This document shows positions 38,474 through 47,200 of a stretch of DNA of 64,000 nt, one piece after another (position 1 is the first letter of the stretch; each line of letters starts with the position of its first letter). Below the pieces are notes generated by a model that worked only from the letters and a program-made list of their open reading frames with translations, ran no database searches and was not told the DNA's origin. Both the position numbers and the translations under genes were made by a program. The stretch is from Anas platyrhynchos (lineage: Eukaryota > Chordata > Aves > Anseriformes > Anatidae): NCBI RefSeq assembly GCF_047663525.1, contig NC_092613.1, forward strand, positions 4,179,501-4,243,500, given 5' to 3'.

Positions 38474-40964
38474 TCAGTGGAAGATGATCTTTTTATATTT
38501 GGAATTTGGGATCTGTCCTCGTGACTTCAGCCTCCTGACAGCCTCTCGCATGTGTTTAGGCTGCAGAGGGGGCAGCTCCCCCCACTTTTCACACACATCC
38601 AGAGCTAAACAAAAAACAAGAGTTCACGTGAGCAGGACAGATAAGCTTAGCTGGTCTCCTAACAGATGACATTTGATAAGCCTACTACTGGTTGAGCTTC
38701 AGTTATAAAGGCAGCAGATAACATTTTTGTTCGGGCTTTACAGCTCACATTAATACACAAGAACAAAACTGCTTTCTCTGTTTCTCTGACTAAAATAAAA
38801 GTCAGTCCGAGAGGCATTAATACCATTTAACCTTCTTTTTAAAGATACTCCAGCTGCTGTGGAATAAGCTACTTTAAGTCACGCACAAACTCAACACGAC
38901 CTCATGATCTTAAACCTGCTACTTTAAAACCATCCCTAGATTGGGTGCTATGTGCACAGCAGTGATGGGAAGGTACAGCCTACAACAGACTCAAAGATCA
39001 GTTTCTTTTCTGTCCGTTCTGGTAAGTCTCAGTCATGTCTCCTGCCAAGGACATGCAGCAATGTACTGCAGCAGTGAAACTGCTTCTCTAGGCTGTCTTT
39101 GGCAACACACAGAGCTGGAGAGATGGTCAGAAACAGCAAAAGTGCCAAAGCCACATCATGCAGGCTGCGTGTTTTGTGCAATTAAGTCTGTGCTAACTGC
39201 TTGGCCTGAGAAACGAGAACCCTCTCCTCCCCAAGGCACAAGCAGAGCACAGACAGGTATGCAGCTGGGTCAGCCTTCACAGGGTGTCCCAAGGAGATCT
39301 CAGCTCATCGCATCAACAAAGAATTTTGCAGGTTAAGAGGCTTAAATCACGCGTTGCTCTTCTAAGCTGAATTTGTGCATAGCAGTATTAATGAGAGATC
39401 TTTATTACCCTGCTGCAGCCTGCTCACAGGCTGACATGTAGCAAGAGCTCCTAAGTTACCTTCTCCAGAGAAGATAGAAAAAAAAAAAGGCCAGTAGTCA
39501 CCCATCTCTGCTGACTGACAGGCATTCATATTAATAGGATTAAAGTGGACTATGGACACCACCACACTTCCCTTCCATTCTTAACAGCAGCCTTCTACTA
39601 CTGCTGAAAGCACCAGAGCCCGGCAGGATAGCAAGTGAAGCAAGAGAGCTGGACAGAAAGCCACAAAATGTCCAGTCGTTTCTTGTCTTTCTGCTCTCCT
39701 TTAAGCACTGGATTTTCACTGCATTCTTTTTACTCACCAATAACATATTGCACCTACCTTCTTCCACCACCTCTCCAACGAAGACCTTGGAAATGCCCGA
39801 CATGGCGATAACCACGTTCTGAGAGACCGAGGTGCCGGTGATGGACTGGATCAGCTGGACAAGCCAAGAAGCAGCAGTCAGTTGAACAACATACACACAG
39901 CAGCATTGACATGTTTAAAATCATCTTTAGCAGTTGAGCCCGTCCAGTGTCAACCATTAGCTACCAAAGTGAGCTGGAACAGCAGTAATTAATCTTTAGA
40001 GCAAGGTCTAATAGCTTTGGGCACATGCTGGCTATCAATATTTTTAGCACACCCTTACCTAGCTGCAAACCTGTACTAACTTTTTCCTAGTGCCTCATGG
40101 CCCCCCCAAACCACTTTCATTTCAGATAAGCTCCTATTTAAACTGCATAAGCCACATGAGAGCACTGAGCTAGGATGTAATCAGATAAAAGCAGATTTAA
40201 GGACAACGCTCCCGGACACACAGGCTGAGATGTAGCGGGAGAGGAGGGTGCACCCGCAGCCTGCACAAGCCAAGGAGCCCCCTGCGTGATCCTGGCTGTG
40301 ACCGGGGCCGGGCTCTGCAGGGCTCAGCCCTTTTGTTTTGCTCAGGTTTTTCCCGTGGCGAAGCGTTCTCGAAGCCGTACCCGTTTAATGGCAGCTTTGG
40401 GGAAGGCAGAGCGGCGATACATCTCGTAGCGATTCAGCTGTTCTTCGGAAAAGGAAGAGACCAGTATTCTGGAGCGGAGAGAATTAATCACTGTCAGGAA
40501 AACACACTCTGGAGCTCTTTCAGCCCTCCTAAGCCTCCAGCAATACAAAACGGAGCCGGGGAGGGAACGGAGCCCTGTCCTCACACAGCCTCCGCTCCCA
40601 GTCCCCGCACCACGGAGCCCCCCGGGTGCACTCACTGCATCTTCTGGATCTCGTCCTCGTCCACTTTGTGCTTCTTTTCCTTCCGCTCCTTCAGCTCCAG
40701 CTTCACCTTCTTGGCCGCCGAGGGCTGCAGGCTCGGGTCCTCCCCGTCCACGGCCTCCCCCTCGTTGCTCCTCACCTCCCCGTCCAGCGCCTCCGCCTTG
40801 TGCTCCCCGGCCCCTCCGGCCTCTCCCCCCTCGCCCTCCGCCGCCACCGCCGGGTCCTCCGCGGCCTCCGGCCCATCCCCGGCCGGGGACGAGGCTGCGG
40901 GCGCGGGCTCCTCGCGGCTGGGGGCCGCGGCCTCCTCCCGGCCCTGCTCGCCCGCCTCCGCCAT
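38474..40964 (-). CDS. TAF11: TFIID subunit 11 (TAF11), complete four-exon coding gene
   Basis: Coding exons in transcript order: 40964-40636, 40468-40381, 39854-39758, 38604-38474. All junctions keep frame; the total is 645 bases, 214 residues plus stop (human 211). Seen: residues 1-80 are an Ala/Glu/Gly-rich acidic disordered region unlike human in detail. Then comes a basic [18 protein letters not shown] patch and [10 protein letters not shown]. Residues 111-214 are the conserved histone fold ([20 protein letters not shown], then [16 protein letters not shown], then [20 protein letters not shown], then [20 protein letters not shown]). Known: TAF11 pairs with TAF13 through this fold in the TFIID lobe that contacts TBP and TFIIA. 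The start is the first ATG after the CpG-rich leader, in context GCCATGGCG. The intron 2 donor (GTACGG) is weak. The protein ends KKIIFH instead of human KKIIFF. Intron 3 (39757-38605, 1153 bases) and intron 2 (39855-40380) hold nothing recognisable. Confidence 0.96.
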
Positions 40965-41100
40965 GGCCTCCGCGCCGGCGCCTGCCGATGACGGAGCTGC
41001 GGGGAGGAGGAGGAGGAGGAGGCCGGGGAGGGGGGGGGGGGGGCGCTGTCGCCACGGCAACGAGGCCGGAGGCCGGGCTGGGGGACAGGGGAGACTTTGG
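40965..41100 (-). promoter_or_regulatory. TAF11: CpG-rich promoter and leader of TAF11
   Basis: A GC-dense block with a (GGA)n run and a G14-type run on the plus strand (C-rich on the TAF11 strand) lies just upstream of the start codon and stops at the edge of the CR1 copy at 41108. No TATA box is evident and no upstream ATG lies between the CR1 boundary and the start codon. Confidence 0.65.
41048..41061. promoter_or_regulatory. RFX-type X-box
   Basis: GTCGCC, two bases, GGCAAC fits the imperfect inverted-repeat consensus GTNRCC-N(0-3)-RGYAAC bound by RFX transcription factors. It lies about 85-100 bases upstream of the TAF11 ATG. Occupancy is inferred from the motif alone. Confidence 0.6.
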
Positions 41101-41107
41101 GCTCTTT

Positions 41108-41512
41108 TCATAGAATTGGCAGGGGTGGAGAAGCCCCCCAGGGTCACCTGCTCCAAGCACCCCCCCACCACTGTCCCCACCGAGCCGTGTCCCCAAGCAC
41201 CAGCCCCAACCTCTCCTGGAGCCCCCCCAGGGACGGGGACTCCCCCACCTCCCTGGGCAACCCGTCCCAACGCCTGCCCGCTCTGTCTGAGCAGAAATGG
41301 CTCCTCATTGCCCACCTCAACCTCCCCTGGCACAGCTCCAGGCCGTTCCCTCTGGTCCCAGAGCAATGAGCTCTGCCCTGAGCCTCCCCTTCCCCAGCCC
41401 AAACCCCCCCAGTTCCCTCAGCCTCTCCTCACAGAACTTGTGTCCCAGGCCCTTCCCCAGCCTCATAGCCCTGCTCTGGACACGCTGCAGGGCCTTGATG
41501 TCCTTCTTGGTA
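41108..41512 (-). mobile_element. CR1 LINE 3' end, 5'-truncated (copy B)
   Basis: On the minus strand this reads as a CR1 3' portion, from the region equivalent to 'aaggacatcaaggccctgca' through the conserved GGTTGCCCAGGGAGGTGG, to a terminal 'aattctatga' typical of CR1 tails. Its 41168-41352 core matches the reverse complement of 42237-42421 with one visible difference. It abuts the TAF11 promoter, with its 3' end pointing at TAF11. Confidence 0.88.
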
Positions 41513-41944
41513 CTTGTTGGGGGGCAGCCCCTGCCCCTGTGAGTGTGGGCAACACACAGTGCCCACCCCCCAGTGTCACACTGATACCCCCAGGGTCACA
41601 GCACGGCCGGGGACCCTCCAGGATCCCTGCTCTGAGCCCTGCTGCAGGGTGGGTGTCAGAGGAGGAGGTTCGCAGCCTCCCTGGGCTACCCATGGCAGTG
41701 CTCCATGGTCCCCCTGGGCAAGAAGTGCCCTCTGAGCCCCTCTGGCTGTGCTCGGTCACCTCCCAGCACAGCAGCGGGCCCCCAGGTGGTTCACAGCTGC
41801 ATGGTCCCAGGACAAAGCCCCTGGGGGGCTCCATGCCCCAGCAGGGTCCTCTTGGCTCATGGCCCCCCAGCCACCCCCTGTGGTGCTCAGAGCCCCAGGG
41901 CCTGCCCCACTACGTTTTCACCCCCTGCTTTGCATTAATGCACA
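41513..41944. other. GC-rich spacer between the inverted CR1 copies
   Basis: About 430 bases with no gene. On the minus strand, the stretch around 41640-41740 (GGTAGCCCAGGGAGGCTGC and flanks) resembles a more diverged CR1 of another subfamily, so the spacer may be an older insertion. That reading is weak. Confidence 0.35.
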
Positions 41945-42456
41945 AAATGGACCCCAACAGCATCCTGGCTTGTGTGGGGAATGGTGTAACCAGCAGGAGC
42001 GGGGAGGTGATCGGCCCCTGTACTCTGCTCTGGTGAGGCTGCACCTTGAGTGCTGGGTTCAATTTGGGGACCCTCAGTAAAAGGAGAACATTGGGGCCCT
42101 GGGGTGTGTCCAGGGCAGGGCTATGAGGCTGGGGAAGGGCCTGGGACACAAGTCCTGTGAGGAGAGGCTGAGGGAACTGGGGGGGTTTGGGCTGGGGACG
42201 GGGAGGCTCAGGGCAGAGCTCATTGCTCTGGGACCAGAGGGAACGGCCTGGAGCTGTGCCAGGGGAGGTTGAGGTGGGCAATGAGGAGCCATTTCTGCTC
42301 AGCCAGAGCGGGCAGGCGTTGGGACGGGTTGCCCAGGGAGGTGGGGGAGTCCCCGTCCCTGGGGGGGCTCCAGGAGAGGTTGGGGCTGGTGCTTGGGGAC
42401 ACGGCTCGGTGGGGACAGTGGTGGGGGGGTGCTTGGAGCAGATGACCCTGGGGGGA
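41945..42456 (+). mobile_element. CR1 LINE 3' end, 5'-truncated (copy C)
   Basis: The plus strand reads through successive CR1 segments: 'cagcatcctggcttgtgtgg', 'gtaaccagcaggagcgggga', 'ggtgaggctgcaccttgagt', 'tgtccagggcagggctatga', then the GC-rich core shared with copies A and B. It reaches about 105 bases further 5' than copy B. Its 3' tail is lost or altered after 'gaccctggggggac'. It ends about 55 bases before the ANKS1A GC-box cluster. Confidence 0.88.
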
Positions 42457-42509
42457 CTTTCCCAGGATTTTCCAAAAAACGACAAAAAAAAATAACAAAA
42501 AATGAAAGC

Positions 42510-42638
42510 AGCACCTGGCGGCGGGGGCGGGGCCTCCCCTCAGCCCCTCATCCCCGCCCCCGGCCCGGCCCCGCCCCGGAAGGGCCGCGGGGAGGGGGGG
42601 GGGGGGCAGGCGGCGGCCGGGCCGGGCCGTGCCGGGCG
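42510..42638 (+). promoter_or_regulatory. ANKS1A: GC-box promoter region and leader of ANKS1A
   Basis: Seen: GC boxes at 42523-42533 (GGGGGCGGGGC) and in the CCCCGCCCC clusters of 42552-42577, an ETS-type CCGGAAG at 42576-42582, and a CACCTG E-box at 42512-42517. There is no TATA box. This fits a Sp1/ETS-driven CpG promoter. The transcription start is not visible. Confidence 0.65.
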
Positions 42639-42880
42639 ATGGGGAAGGAGCAGGAGCTGCTGGAGGCCGCCCGCACCGGGAACCTGCCCGCCGTGGAGAA
42701 GCTGCTGTCGGGGAAGCGCCTCAGCTCCGGCTTCGGCTCTGGGGGAGGAGGAGGAGGAGGTGGCGGAGGAGCAGGAGGAGGTGGCAGCGGTGGCGGTGCT
42801 GGCGGTGGAGGTTCCGGGGGTGGCGGAGGAGGAGGAGGAGGAGGAGGAGGAGTGGGGCACCCCCTGTCCAGCCTGCTGAG
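42639..42880 (+). CDS. ANKS1A: ANKS1A (Odin), first coding exon (partial gene)
   Basis: Seen: an ATG with G at -3 and +4 starts [20 protein letters not shown], near-identical to the N-terminus of human ANKS1A and the start of its first ankyrin unit. A 43-residue glycine-rich tract (about residues 31-73, with runs of 10 and 12 Gly broken by Ala, Ser and Val) and HPLSSLL follow. The exon is 242 bases, 80 codons plus AG, with a GTGAGG donor at 42881. Known: the full protein carries ankyrin repeats, two SAM domains and a PTB domain and acts as a cytoplasmic adaptor for Eph and EGF receptors. The later exons lie beyond the window. The gene is divergent from TAF11, as in human. Confidence 0.95.
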
Positions 42881-44250
42881 GTGAGGGGCTGGGGGGCTCT
42901 GAGGGGCTGGGGGGGGATGTATGGGGGTATTGAGGGTCCGTGTGGGGGCTGTGGGGTCGGTGTGAGGGGTTCTAGGGGGCTCTGGGGGGCTGTAGGGGAT
43001 CCTATGGGGCTCTATGGGGTTGTGGGGGGCTCTGGGGGGCTGTGGGCGGCTATAAGGGGTTGTGGGGTCTGTGTGGGGGCTCTGAGGTGTTGTGGGGGCT
43101 CTAGGGGTCGGTGGTCGGCTCTAGGGGGTTCTGGGGGCTGTGGGCAGCTGTAGGAGGTTATAGGGTGTTGTGGGGGCTCTGTGGGGCTGTGGTTGGCTAT
43201 AGGGGGCTGTGGGGGGCTATGGGGCTTGGTGGGGGCTCTACGGGTTGGTGGTCAGCTCTAAGGGGTTCTGGGGTTCGTGGTCGGCTATAGGGGACTTTAG
43301 GGTGTTGTGGGGGGATCTGTAGGGCTGTGGTTATCTATAGGGGGCTCTGGAGGGTTGTGGGGGGCTCTGGGGTCAGTGAGGGATCGGTGAGACTTTGGGG
43401 GTGTTGGGCTCAGGAGTTGGGGATATGGGGAGGGGACCCTCAGGTAAGGGCCGGTGGGTTTGGGGTGGAAGGGAAGCATTTTTAGGGCCAGAGGGTGGAG
43501 GAGTTGTAGGGGGCTTTGGGTGAGGGGTGAGAGGGTACGGGAAGGGCTGTGGGATGGGGGGCTCCAGGTCTGGGAGCGAGGTAGTGAGGGCTGTTGGGGG
43601 CTTAGAGTTATGGGGGATGTGGGGCTACTGTAGGGCCATGGGAGGGCTGTGGGGATTTAGAGTTACAGGGGTGCTGTAGGGTCATGGAGAAGGAATAGGG
43701 GTGTGCAGACTGGGGACAGCTTTAGGGGCACAGCGCTGGGGGTCTTTATGGGGCTGGGAGATCTGAAGGGCTGTGCAGCGGGAGATTTGGGGAGGGAGGT
43801 AAGAAGTGTGGGTTTTGGGGTGTTGTGGGGCTGTGAGGTACCCCTGGGGCAGGAGGTGTGGGGCTGGAAGGCATCAGCCAGGCTTTGTGGGGTTGTAGGA
43901 CCCCGGGGTTGGGGATGTGGGACTGGGGCTAAGGGTATGGGGTGCTGGGGGCTCAAGGCAAGGGTTGTGGGATGGGAAGGAGCTGTAGGGGCTGTGGGTT
44001 TGGGATGCACTCATGGGATGGAGCGTGTGGGTGGGAGGCTGTGGGATAGGGGACGTCCCAGCAGCGTGGGCTGGAGCCCTGTGGGACGCGGATATGGGCT
44101 GAGGGGAAGGGACGAAGGGGATGGGAATAGGGGACGGTGCTGCCTGTGGGGCCGAGGGCACGAGGAGGAGGGGCTGGGAGCGGAGCCCCTGGGGTCTGCA
44201 GCCCGCGGGTGGGAGGTGAGGCTGCAGCGGGGGGCCGAGGCTCGGTGCTG
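42881..44250 (+). repeat. ANKS1A: G-rich, strand-asymmetric degenerate tandem repeat at the start of ANKS1A intron 1
   Basis: From the exon 1 donor onward the plus strand is dominated by irregular units of the type GGGGCTCTGGGGGGCTGT, with runs of three to seven G every few bases and very little C. It is densest at 42885-43450 and fades toward about 44250. The non-template strand of ANKS1A is the G-rich one. Such DNA can form G-quadruplexes and R-loops. The repeat unit is too irregular to give a fixed period by eye. Confidence 0.8.
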
Positions 44251-47200
44251 GCATCCCTGGGGGGCTCAGCTGGGCGCTGCCGGTGGCTGCAGACTGGTGT
44301 AACTGGGACAGTGCCGCGTGCTGGGGTCCCGACCTCGGGGTTAGGGTGCCGGCAGGGGCTGCTGTCCCCGTGCGTGGCTTCCCGCGGCAGGGACAGCCGC
44401 TGGGTGAATTTTGGGGGCAGGCATGCAGCTGGGCACCCCACAAGGCAACCTCCCGGGGCACGCTCACCCTTTTTGAGCCGTTTCCATCACTTGTGCCGTG
44501 GCTCTTGAACCCCGGCAGCTGCTCGGGGGGCGGCTGTGCTGGGTGCTGAGCCAGCAGGTGGGGGCACAGCCCCTTGCCGGGGCGCTTGCAGTGCGGTGCC
44601 GTGTCCATGGCTCCTTTTCGCAGCCCTCACACCTTTGTTAGGGCTTTTCCCCTCCCTTTTTTTTTCGATATCTCCCAAGGAAACCCCTCGCTGGTGTGTT
44701 CGGGCTGGCAATGCGGCTGGTCCTGTTCCCCGAGCGCCTTGTTTACAGCAGGGAGGAGGGAGGAGGTGTGAGCCCGTTTCTGAGTGACACCATCGCCGTA
44801 TGGCCCCGCTGTCCAGGATTGTGCCCCTCACCTCTCTGTAGCCAAATTTGCTTTTCCTTTCACATACCCGCATCAGAAATCCGCTCCTGCACGCCGAGCC
44901 GGGTGGCTGAGACGCGCCGACACGGGTAGCTCGTGCAGCCCTGGTGCCTTCGTTTGCTTCTCTGAAATGCAGATGTGCTCTTGGGTCAAAATGCAGTCCT
45001 TTTAATGTACTGAACGCTCCAAGCCCTCGTTTGGAGTGGGGAAATTGCTGCGAACGCTCCAGGCTTGTCTGCGCCACAAGATGGATGTACTTGCAGGCTG
45101 TTTAGATAAAGTGGAGAGGGTCAGCTGAGTTAAATACACACCGTGAGTGTTATCAACCTCTTGTTCTAACAGCTCCGCCGCGCTCCCAGGCAATGTGTGG
45201 TGATGCGGGCACCTTTTTTCCCTCCGGTAAGACGACTGCTCGCGCTCCCGGCTGATCCATGGAGCGGGCAGGCTGGAGGCCGAGCAGCTTTTCGCGTGGA
45301 GATGCCACGTCCCACGTAGGTGCGTGTCTGAAGGACGGCGAATGTCACAGCTGGCACTTGGAGCTGTTGTGTTCCTTAACTCGGCTGCCCAAAACGCCTC
45401 TGGGTTGGCACTGGGACGTGGTGGGGATCGTTGTGGTGCTGGGTGCAGTTGCAGCACGCGCTCCCCAACTTGCCGTGCAGCATCTGCAGCAGCAGCCCTC
45501 GGCTTACGAGGGTTGCTGTGCCCGTGTGGATCCCGACCTTTGCACCACGGTTGCACAAGCAGCAGCCGCCGGCTGCCCGGCGGTTATAAACCCCGGGGAG
45601 TGGCACAGGGGCAGCCCGCGCTCACCGCAGGGAGAGATTTGGGGTGGTGGCACCCAGGGACCCTCTGAGGACTGGGGCTCACCATGTGGGTTAGGTGTGG
45701 AAAAGGGGCTTTGGGCAATTTGGAGGCTTTCTGGTTGTTTGCAGCGCTCTGTCAGCGTGTTGTGCTTTCCCTTTGGGTTGAAGGACTCCACGTGAGGAGA
45801 CGTGCGCTTGTTTTACAGCGACAAGGTTTTCGGAGACAAGCAGCCACTAAATGGACCTGTGGCAAGAAGCCTGGCTCATGTTTGGGACAGGCTGGGCGCT
45901 GCTCACAACCCATGTTTCCGTGGCGTTGTCTCGGTCTGCACGGCTCGTGCGGCGGCAATAAAGTGCTGAGCGTGCTGCTGCGACAAGGAGATGGCTCCGG
46001 GACGTGCGAGCGCTGCCTGTACAACTCGTGTTAGCAGCCGCGCTCCTCCGTGCCTCCTCGCTACGGCAGCAACAGATGGCGTGTTGCTGATTCCGCCGGG
46101 GATCGAGTTTCCAGAGTAAAAAAAAAAAAAAAAGACAACACAAAAAAAGGAGAAAAAAGCCAGACTTGAGTTTCAAAGCAGCTTTCGGTGTCGGGGAAGC
46201 AATGTGTGCAGTCGTCTGCACGTGTCACCCGTCTCTGCCGTGGCCGGCCTGCCTGCACGGGGTGGGATCGGCTCCTGCCCCAGTGCTGAGCCCGTCGCTG
46301 CTGTCCTCAATCCTCCGGAGCACCCTGACACCGTGCCCTGCTTCCCAGGGGCAGGGAGGGTGCTGCAATGAGTCCTGAGGTGTTTAATTAGCGCTGACCC
46401 TGCCTTTCCGCGCTCCTTCCAAAATAACTTCAAGGGCTCGGGAAGAGGGAACATGAAATTTCGTCTGCCCGCCACCCGATGCAAAGACAAAGGTCGGGGA
46501 ATTACAGGGAGCTGGTGATGGGGAGGGAGGTGGCAGGGAGCAGCCCGCGTGCTGCCAGCCCTCCTGCCCCTGCCTCTGTGTGGCACCGACGTGCGACAGG
46601 TCGGGAAGGCTTCGGAGGAACTTTGAAGTTGAAAGGTTTGCTCTGAACTCTTACTCCTCTACCTTGATTTTTTTTTTTTTCCTGATGGTGATTAGGTGCA
46701 TTTTTGAAATTAAAAACAATAAATATGAACTGGACGTGTGCCCAGGGAACGTTGCAGCGCTAATGAAGTGGAAGGATTAATGGAAGATGTAAATTGGTGA
46801 AGGCTAAGGCGCCTCGCTTGGTGGTTGACTCCTTAGGAGACTGCGGAGCAGGAAAGCTGCGTACAGGAGGTGCTCTTGGTGCTGCTCCTCAAAGCCTGCG
46901 GAGCAGGAGGAGGGTCTGTAAGGGAAGGTGAGGGTGCTCCCTGTTGGGGGCATGCAGGGCGAGGGAGGCCAAGGCTTTCCTGCGCCTCCCGTGGGGTGGG
47001 GAGAGCTGCCCCGGGTCGCTTCTGTTTTGTGCTTTCCCTTCCTCCAGCGGCTTTTGGCAGCCTTCCTCTTTTTGTGCGGTCATTTTGATGGCTGGAGCTG
47101 GCTTTAATGATCATTGGGATGGTGTGCTTAAATAATGACAGAAATCCCCCGATAAGGGAGCTGGGAGCTGTCCTCCACCCCTCGGAGCTCGTTCTGGGCA

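Noticed and set aside
40965-41402. An open minus-strand frame extends TAF11 upstream through the CR1 copy to a Met at 41402
   Set aside because: The extra residues translate the CR1 insertion and the GC-rich leader, and the conserved protein does not include them. The ATG at 40964 has a good context and gives the expected length.
40333-42036. Long plus-strand open frame (567 codons) antisense to TAF11 exons and through CR1 copy B
   Set aside because: It is a shadow of TAF11 exons plus transposon sequence in a GC-rich stretch with few stops.
42393-42638. In-frame extension of ANKS1A upstream to a Met in CR1 copy C
   Set aside because: The extension is CR1 and promoter sequence, while [14 protein letters not shown] at 42639 is the conserved N-terminus.
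42502-42879. A 125-codon frame starting at 42502 overlapping ANKS1A exon 1
   Set aside because: It is in another frame, low complexity, and starts upstream of the GC boxes, so it probably lies outside the mRNA.
43703-44608. Overlapping long frames on both strands in the G-rich part of ANKS1A intron 1
   Set aside because: Stop codons are rare in G-rich repeats. The products are repetitive and differ by frame without similarity to known proteins.
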